64,000 bases of DNA, taken from contig NZ_JAHBBE010000001.1 of NCBI RefSeq assembly GCF_019331805.1, positions 124,001 through 188,000 on the forward strand, written 5' to 3'. Positions 58,903 through 64,000 of the stretch are shown piece by piece (position 1 is the first letter of the stretch; each line of letters starts with the position of its first letter). A program made the position numbers and the translations under genes. The notes under the pieces are model-generated. The model had not been told where the DNA came from and did no database searches. It was given only the letters and a program-made list of their open reading frames with translations. This stretch comes from Bifidobacterium pongonis (GTDB taxonomy: Bacteria > Actinomycetota > Actinomycetes > Actinomycetales > Bifidobacteriaceae).

Positions 58903-59315
58903 GACAGCACTCCCACGGCTTTACCTTCGACCACGGTCGGCAGCACCCCTTGGGGGTCGGGAATCACCGGACAGCGGGCGACGACCGTCACCCGCCGCTC
59001 CGCCATGCTGACGTCCACCGAAACGCCCTTCCCCACCACCGCGCGCGCCGCGGATGCGGGGTCCGTCTCGTCGCCGCTCGCGATGGCTGCGCGCACCGCA
59101 GCCGATGCGGCATCCTGGCAACCGATGGACACCCCGACCAACCGAACCAACGACAGCAGCAGCAACGCCACCACCATCACGGCCGGCAGCACGGTGGCGA
59201 ATTCGGCGGTCACCGCGCCACGTTCGCAACGGCATGCCAGCCGAGCCAGCGAAACCAAGCCGCCAGCCTTGCCTGGCGGGCGGCGAGCGCGGCATATTAT
59301 GGGCGTCCCAATCAT
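58899..59315 (-). CDS. tadE: TadE-family minor pilin protein
   Basis: This 138-residue protein has a short basic leader and then the TadE pseudopilin segment RGAVTAEFATVLPAVMVVALLLLSLVRLVGVSIGCQDAASAAVRAAI (about residues 32-78), with the E in TAEF at the position needed for prepilin processing. The C-terminal domain is small and extracytoplasmic. TadE proteins are processed by TadV/prepilin peptidase and initiate pilus assembly. The ATG lies 1 bp after the pilin-like gene stop, with GGGAGG 5 nt upstream. It is cotranscribed with the genes on both sides. Confidence 0.85.
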   Translation of the reverse strand: MIGTPIICRARRPPGKAGGLVSLARLACRCERGAVTAEFATVLPAVMVVALLLLSLVRLVGVSIGCQDAASAAVRAAIASGDETDPASAARAVVGKGVSVDVSMAERRVTVVARCPVIPDPQGVLPTVVEGKAVGVLS

Positions 59316-59316
59316 C

Positions 59317-59601
59317 TCAGCCTCCCATGCTCAACGCCTGTTTGACGATGTCCAGCAGCATTTTCCGCACGGTTTCCGATTTCATGATGGCGACCAGCAG
59401 CGCCGCGAAACCGGTGGCCGCAACCAGGACGACCGCGTATTCGGCCGTCGCCGCTCCTTCCTCGGCTTCGATGCCGCGTGTGCGCAGTCTGGCATCCAGC
59501 AGGCAGAGGTTCCCGTACGCTTCCTCATACACCCGCACTGCCCGTTCTCGTATTCCGACGAGCCTTCGCCCGCCCGTATCAAGGGGATTCACCGTATGCA
59601 T
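59317..59601 (-). CDS. Flp pilin-like protein (DUF4244)
   Basis: This 94-residue protein has a leader of about 45 residues and then EEGAATAEYAVVLVAATGFAALLVAIMKSETVRKMLLDIV. It is the DUF4244/Flp type, with the Glu after the cleavage site and a single hydrophobic helix. It is the likely major pilin subunit of the Tad pilus. The ATG at 59599-59601 has a strong AAGGAG upstream. It is the first gene of the leftward Tad operon pilin-tadE-Rv3654c-like. Upstream lie roughly 300 bp to a terminator that separates it from a candidate small RNA. Confidence 0.85.
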   Translation of the reverse strand: MHTVNPLDTGGRRLVGIRERAVRVYEEAYGNLCLLDARLRTRGIEAEEGAATAEYAVVLVAATGFAALLVAIMKSETVRKMLLDIVKQALSMGG

Positions 59602-59897
59602 GATCCGCTCCTTCCGTGGAGTATGTCGTGGATGTGGTTTTCGCCGGCTACATTGCCGGTCATCCCACTGTGGCGGCGGCCACGGGCATGTTCAAGCCGG
59701 AACGACCTTTGTGGTCGGAACCCCCCGTTGTCACCATATCCCCACATGCCATCCATGATTCGCCATGATCCGCCGTGATCCACCCAAGCCGACCGCCGAT
59801 CCGGTTTGCAGGCGGAAGATGATGAAAACGCCGATTCCCGTACCGGAAGATTGGGCAACATCGGCTCCCCAATTCCTGGAACAACGGGAAATGGGCA

Positions 59898-59931
59898 TGA
59901 AAAAAGGGAACCCGCCGAAGCGGGTTCCCTT
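59898..59931 (-). terminator. intrinsic terminator with UUCG loop
   Basis: On the minus strand a 12-bp GC-rich stem AAGGGAACCCGC/GCGGGTTCCCTT is closed by a C(TTCG)G tetraloop and followed by TTTTTT. It ends the candidate RNA at 59898-60066. Confidence 0.85.
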
Positions 59932-60066
59932 CCAAGTCCAACTCAGAGCAGAATCTCTGCACAACATCATCGTTGCAACGGTAAGTCTTTCCAATGCCCG
60001 TCCAACGTACCAGTCCTTATGACCATTACTTCTTTGTGGGCTCTGCTCTGTTCTGTTGTTCTTGTA
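59898..60066 (-). ncRNA. candidate ~170-nt small RNA (or terminated leader) in the Tad intergenic region
   Basis: A promoter (TTGCAT at 60096-60101, 17-bp spacer, TAAATT at 60073-60078) and a strong terminator (59898-59931) bracket about 170 nt on the minus strand. Long-range arms at 59944-59952 and 60042-60050 pair perfectly over 9 bp (CAGAGCAGA with TCTGCTCTG). Short frames in this stretch have no ribosome-binding site. It may be an independent sRNA or an attenuated leader of the pilin operon 300 nt downstream. It does not resemble 4.5S RNA, tmRNA or RNase P RNA. Confidence 0.5.
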
Positions 60067-60072
60067 CCTCAT

Positions 60073-60101
60073 AATTTAGACGCGGCAAGGCGATGATGCA
60101 A
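60073..60101 (-). promoter_or_regulatory. promoter of the candidate small RNA
   Basis: TTGCAT and TAAATT lie 17 bp apart on the minus strand, placed so that the RNA would start near 60066. Confidence 0.4.
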
Positions 60102-60388
60102 CCCGCGTGACCGGCATGTTCGCTTTCTTGCTCAAATGGTTCGAACACAGTGATGGAACACGCATGGTTGAGCGGGATTGTGCGCTTCCCTCGGCCCATC
60201 TGTTCCTTTGTGTGCGCTTCACGGGGTATTGACGGCGTGTCGGCCTGAAGAAAATGAACGCAACGCAACATGACCGCGGACGCCCGGCATGGCGGGCAAC
60301 ACGCCGTGGTACGGACCGTTACGGGGGGTTCCGACCACATCGCCCGTCCACGTTGCGCACGACGCCGGAACCGGTTTTCAATCGGGTC

Positions 60389-61414
60389 ATGACTATGACA
60401 TCACTGAACACCTCGCCATCGAACATGGCGCGCATGCAAACGGCGCCCAGCAGGAACCGGCTGCCCGTTCCCCCACCGGCCGCCGGTATGCCCGCGCCGG
60501 CCAATCACCCGGTGGTGCGCCCGCAAACCTTCGCGCACACCGCATACGCCTCACGTATGCCTTCCGAAGGCCCCGGCAGAGCCCTCGCCGTGCCCAGTTA
60601 CCCGAATCTGGCGGTATTCAGCTCTCCCAGCGGCGGTATCGGATTAAGCACGCTCACCGCATTAAGCGCGCTCAGCCTCAGCGAACAAGGCATCGGATGC
60701 GCACTGCTGGACGCCGACATACCGAACGGCGGACTGGGCATCCTGCTCGGCATAGAGCACGAGCCCGGGCTAAGCCTGCAGGATATCGACGCCCCTTTGG
60801 GGCAGATCGACGGCAAGGCGCTTAACCGCGAACTGCCGCACTGGGAGGATATCAACGTGCTCGCCTGCACGTCATGGCGCGGATCACCGCCGGAATGGTG
60901 GGAGTTGCAGGCCGCCATACGGGCCTTGTGCGAAGCGAACCGCATGGTACTCGCCGACATCGGCGATGGAGGCGCCTGGGAGAACGTGCCGGAACTGCTG
61001 ATGGCACGGCAGATCGTGGCCGTCGAACAGACGGTGCTCGGATTGGCCAGAGCCAAAGCGCATCTGGCGAGACTTCGCCACATGCAACGGGAACGCGCGG
61101 GAAACGGCAAGCCACCGAACGAACCGATCATCATCCTCGTGGAACCGCGCGGCGTACCGAAACGTCTGGCCGCATCAACGATCGCCACAACCGAAGCGAT
61201 CGCCTACCTCGGCGACGACGTGCTCGGACCGCTGCGCAACGCTCCCCGACTCTGCGCCGACATCCTGGACGGGCTCGGCATCGCCGCCGTACCGAAAAGC
61301 AACCGCGCCGCCATACAGGCGCTGACCGGTCAGCTGCTGGACGAACGGGAACCGGAAAACGTACCCGCACGCGCCCGGCGCAACGGAAAGGAACGTCATC
61401 ATGGTCTGCCTTGA
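60389..61414 (+). CDS. TadZ/CpaE-like ATPase-fold protein
   Basis: This 341-residue protein (taken from MTMTSLNTS; an ATG at 60254 would add 45 residues) has a Pro-rich N-terminus and then a MinD/ParA-like domain. NLAVFSSPSGGIGLSTLTALSALSLSEQG has the place of the deviant Walker A, and CALLDADIPNGGLGILLGIE matches the ALLDxDxxxGGL motif. The P-loop Lys residues are replaced (GGIGLST), as in Rv3660c-type septum-site/TadZ proteins, so ATP binding may be lost. TadZ localises Tad machinery at the pole. It overlaps tadA by 14 nt and starts the rightward Tad operon. Confidence 0.8.
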   Translation: MTMTSLNTSPSNMARMQTAPSRNRLPVPPPAAGMPAPANHPVVRPQTFAHTAYASRMPSEGPGRALAVPSYPNLAVFSSPSGGIGLSTLTALSALSLSEQGIGCALLDADIPNGGLGILLGIEHEPGLSLQDIDAPLGQIDGKALNRELPHWEDINVLACTSWRGSPPEWWELQAAIRALCEANRMVLADIGDGGAWENVPELLMARQIVAVEQTVLGLARAKAHLARLRHMQRERAGNGKPPNEPIIILVEPRGVPKRLAASTIATTEAIAYLGDDVLGPLRNAPRLCADILDGLGIAAVPKSNRAAIQALTGQLLDEREPENVPARARRNGKERHHGLP

Positions 61415-62516
61415 ACTCGGCCCTCTTGAAAACGTCGCCGCCGACCCCACCATCACCGACATGACGATCACCTGCGACGGGCGCGTATGGGTGGATCGCG
61501 GCAACGGGATGGAGGAACATCACCCCCACTTCCCTTTGCGGTCGCCGAGCGTCGTCCGCGAATACGCCGTACGCCTCTGCGCCCAACTCGGCCGTAGACT
61601 CGACGACGCACGCCCCATCGCCGACGCGTCGGACGAACGGGGCGTGCGCGTGCACGCCGTCATCGCACCGCTCGTCCCGCAAGGAGCCTCGGTGTCAATC
61701 CGCTTCCCCTCACGCTCCGCACCCACCCTCGACGGACTGTGCCGCACGGGCATGTTCCCCGAACCCTGGATCGGCCTGCTGCACGGTCTGGTACGCAACC
61801 GTGCCACCATACTCATCACCGGCGGCACCGGCAGCGGCAAAACCACACTGATGAAAGCGCTCCTGAACGAGGTCGATGCCCGCGAGCGCATCGTCACCGT
61901 GGAGGAGGTGCGCGAGCTTGACGGCATCGCGCCGCCCAACCATGTGGCGCTCGCCACCAGGGAGGCGAACGTGGAGGGTGCCGGAGCGGTCGGTTTGCCG
62001 GATCTGGTCAAGGCGACGCTGCGTATGCGCCCGGACAGGATCGTGTTGGGCGAGTGCCGTGGCGAGGAGATCGCCGACCTGCTGCGTGCTTACAATTCCG
62101 GGCATCGTGGCGGTATGACGACCCTGCATGCCGATGGCGTGGAGCGTATTCCGGCCCGTCTCGTCTCGTTGGGTATGCTTGCCGGTCTGAATCCGGGCGC
62201 AGTCGCCATGCTGACCGAGGGCGCGTTCGACGTGGTGATGCATCTCGACCGTTCCGGAGGGCGACGGCATATCGCGCAGCTGGGTCTGCTGCGTGGACCG
62301 GGCGGCAATACTTCGGGAAATGGCCCTCCAATCGGCCCCGGCAATGCAAACGGCTTAAGCGGTATTGCTTCGGGCGGTATTCCCGCAAATGGCATTTCCG
62401 GTGTCACGCTGGCCGTTTGGGACGGCTATGGGAGGCCGTTCCTCTCACCGCATTGGCAAGGGTTCGTCGAACGTTGGGCAGCGCCGGGGAATACCGGCAA
62501 CGCCGGAAACCCATGA
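61401..62516 (+). CDS. tadA: TadA/CpaF-family secretion ATPase
   Basis: TadA is the hexameric motor that drives Tad pilus assembly. The 371-residue protein has an N-terminal half with the ADPTITDMTITCDGRVWVDR pattern. The GspE-type ATPase follows, with Walker A ILITGGTGSGKTTLMKAL, Asp box TVEEVRELDGIAP, and RPDRIVLGECRGEEIADLL plus the His box HRGGMTTLHADG. It is shorter at the N-terminus than CpaF of Caulobacter but matches the Rv3659c type. The last 60 residues are a Gly/Asn/Ile-rich tail. It overlaps the upstream gene by 14 nt. Confidence 0.92.
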   Translation: MVCLELGPLENVAADPTITDMTITCDGRVWVDRGNGMEEHHPHFPLRSPSVVREYAVRLCAQLGRRLDDARPIADASDERGVRVHAVIAPLVPQGASVSIRFPSRSAPTLDGLCRTGMFPEPWIGLLHGLVRNRATILITGGTGSGKTTLMKALLNEVDARERIVTVEEVRELDGIAPPNHVALATREANVEGAGAVGLPDLVKATLRMRPDRIVLGECRGEEIADLLRAYNSGHRGGMTTLHADGVERIPARLVSLGMLAGLNPGAVAMLTEGAFDVVMHLDRSGGRRHIAQLGLLRGPGGNTSGNGPPIGPGNANGLSGIASGGIPANGISGVTLAVWDGYGRPFLSPHWQGFVERWAAPGNTGNAGNP

Positions 62517-62576
62517 ACAGCGGAAACACCACGAGCACCGGAACATCGTGGCGCGAATGACGGAGCTGCAACAGAC

Positions 62577-62620
62577 GGAACCACAACGTACGGAACCACA
62601 ACATACGGAACCACAACGGA
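62577..62620. repeat. tandem 15-bp repeats in the tadA-tadBC gap
   Basis: Three copies of ACGGAACCACAACGT-type sequence (coding TEPQ in the plus frame) lie just before the tadBC ribosome-binding site. The tract may change spacing between genes if it expands or contracts. Confidence 0.7.
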
Positions 62621-62631
62621 AAGGAGCCATC

Positions 62632-63885
62632 ATGCCCGCCCTGTACACCCCGCATATCGCATCGATCATCGCAGTGATATGCGCGATAATGGCATGCCTT
62701 CTGCCGCGAGCGCTGCTGGCGCGGATCGAACGCGCCCGGCCATCGCGCATCCCTTCCGCTGCGGCCAATGGAAGCACGCGCACCGCCACGGGCATCGCTT
62801 CGGTCATCGCCGCGATCATCGCCCGGACGGCAAGCGGCGGAAGCATCCGTGACGCGTTCCGCGAACAGTACGGCATGGATTTCGCCACACCGGCGATCAC
62901 ACCCGCACGCGCGGCTGCGACCTTGCGTCGCCATGCCGCCGTGGATGAGACCGAGGAGGATATCGTTCGCATTGCGGGGCAGCTGGCATCGGCATGCCGG
63001 TTGAGCGAGCGTCTCGGATGCGGCGCTTCACGATGTCTGCAAACCGTGGCCGACTCGTACCGGCGCGAACGCAGGGCACGCGATCTTCGCAAGGAGGCGT
63101 TCGCCGCACCCAAGGCGACCATCGCCCTGCTGAGCGCCCTGCCGGTGGCGACGGTGGGACTTGGGGAGTTCATGGGAGCGCACCCTTTGGCGTTCCTGTT
63201 CGGCTCCGCGAAAGGAGCCGTCTGCCTGTTCATCGGACTGGCCTGGTATGCGATCGGCATGTTGTGGATACGGCAGCTGTTCGCGCGATTCGCCGCCCAC
63301 GGTCAGACAGGGCCGCCGTTGCCGTTGCTGCTGGGAATGATCGCGACCGCGCTTTCGCAGGGTGCACCGATACCGATGGCGCTCGATGCCGTGGGTCAGG
63401 CCGTGGATGGGCGGCTTGCGATCGTGCTGCGCGAGGCTGGAACCGCGCTGTTGCGACGGTCGACGTGGCGTGAGGCGTGGGTGGGGGCGTGCGGTGCCGT
63501 CGATGGGAACGATGACGAGGCCTGCGGCGACGAGGCGATTGGCTGTGCTGGCGATGATGACGGTAAAAACGATAACGGCAGAATCGGCAAAATCAGCAGA
63601 ATCGACAAGAACTGCGGCAAGAACGTCGAGCGCGGCGACGTCGACGATCTCGAACGCCACGCCATGCTGATCGCCGACTGCCTGGAGGATGCGTGGATTC
63701 ATGGCTCATCGCCCATGGAACGGTTGAGGCTCGCGGCGGAGGAATGCGAAAGCGCCGAACGCAGCGCCATCGAACAGGCCGCCGCCCGCCTCGCCGTCCA
63801 GCTGCTCGCTCCGACCGGACTGTGCTTCCTGCCGTCGTTCATCCTCATCGGCATCATCCCCGCCATCGCATCATTCGCCGCATAA
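62632..63885 (+). CDS. TadB-TadC-type fused pilus inner-membrane protein
   Basis: This 417-residue protein (ATG 62632 with AAAGGAG 5 nt upstream) carries two GspF-like modules. The first (about residues 90-210) has CLQTVADSYRRERRARDLRKEAFAAPKATIALLSALPVATVGLGEF with two membrane helices, as in TadB. The second (about 235-417) has LLLGMIATALSQGAPIPMALDAVG, then an inserted acidic Asp/Gly/Asn stretch. It ends WIHGSSPMERLRLAAEECESAERSAIEQAAARLAVQLLAPTGLCFLPSFILIGIIPAI, the TadC-type end. In most Actinobacteria these are separate genes. It follows tadA in the rightward operon and would form the membrane platform. Confidence 0.75.
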   Translation: MPALYTPHIASIIAVICAIMACLLPRALLARIERARPSRIPSAAANGSTRTATGIASVIAAIIARTASGGSIRDAFREQYGMDFATPAITPARAAATLRRHAAVDETEEDIVRIAGQLASACRLSERLGCGASRCLQTVADSYRRERRARDLRKEAFAAPKATIALLSALPVATVGLGEFMGAHPLAFLFGSAKGAVCLFIGLAWYAIGMLWIRQLFARFAAHGQTGPPLPLLLGMIATALSQGAPIPMALDAVGQAVDGRLAIVLREAGTALLRRSTWREAWVGACGAVDGNDDEACGDEAIGCAGDDDGKNDNGRIGKISRIDKNCGKNVERGDVDDLERHAMLIADCLEDAWIHGSSPMERLRLAAEECESAERSAIEQAAARLAVQLLAPTGLCFLPSFILIGIIPAIASFAA

Positions 63886-64000
63886 GCACCACATGGCGCA
63901 CGCCCCGGACGCGATCATGGGGACACCGCCGAAGGCCCCTGCGGAACAACCCGCAGAAATCCCGTAAAGGAGTCCGCCAGCGCCCCGTCCGCCCGCATCG
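63886..64000. other. non-coding right edge
   Basis: The last 115 bp hold no start codon with a binding site and no clear terminator; an AAAGGAG near 63975 is not followed by a start within the window. A gene may begin beyond the edge. Confidence 0.4.

Noticed and set aside
1-64000. CRISPR array, IS element or prophage
   Set aside because: No regularly spaced direct repeats, transposase, integrase or phage structural genes were seen in either strand.

Overview
The window is a high-GC Gram-positive chromosome segment that reads as Bifidobacterium. The evidence is the actinobacterial order of the S10/spc/alpha ribosomal block, the 908-residue bifunctional AdhE, glycogen/maltodextrin enzymes of bifidobacterial type, and an actinobacterial Tad pilus locus. 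This is inferred from gene content; the species cannot be fixed from the window alone. There is no prophage, IS element or CRISPR array.

Positions 44-14450 (minus strand) hold the ribosomal super-operon, in transcription order rpsJ-rplC-rplD-rplW-rplB-rpsS-rplV-rpsC-rplP-rpmC-rpsQ // rplN-rplX-rplE-rpsN-rpsH-rplF-rplR-rpsE-rpmD-rplO // secY-adk // infA-rpmJ-rpsM-rpsK-rpoA. The double slashes mark places where the DNA can form strong RNA structures: a three-way junction between rpsQ and rplN, an intrinsic terminator after rplO, and a long hairpin between adk and infA. The leader ahead of rpsJ contains a short possible uORF.

Positions 14744-23372 hold a YwiC-like membrane protein, adhE with a Rex-type operator, a ROK regulator, and a polyol-type cluster (RbtT-like transporter, zinc alcohol dehydrogenase, VOC protein). 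Positions 23596-29795 combine glycogen debranching (glgX), rplM-rpsI and malQ. Positions 29834-36768 are mixed housekeeping genes: an LRV/HEAT-like protein, YigZ, a 2-hydroxyacid dehydrogenase translationally coupled to a CapA-like protein, tRNA-Ser(GCT), dinB and glf. Next come a class A penicillin-binding protein, leuA and a calcineurin-like phosphatase.

Positions 43201-47010 form a methionine/SAM neighbourhood on the minus strand: metQ-like binding protein, metK, a class I methyltransferase, and upstream of these a structured leader with a previously unlisted 34-codon ORF. That peptide carries 11 Met and a Cys-Cys pair and has a strong ribosome-binding site. It is the most unusual feature in the window.

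Positions 47293-58315 hold a UMF1/Atg22-like transporter, a DUF5701-type protein, a truncated DUF1778-like antitoxin remnant, asd, an aspartokinase split into separate catalytic and ACT-domain proteins, recR-dnaX, a TetR regulator and a diacylglycerol kinase-like protein. Positions 58348-63885 are a divergent Tad/Flp pilus locus: pilin-like and TadE-like genes leftward, and tadZ, tadA and a tadB-tadC fusion rightward. Between the two arms is a candidate ~170-nt RNA with its own promoter and terminator.
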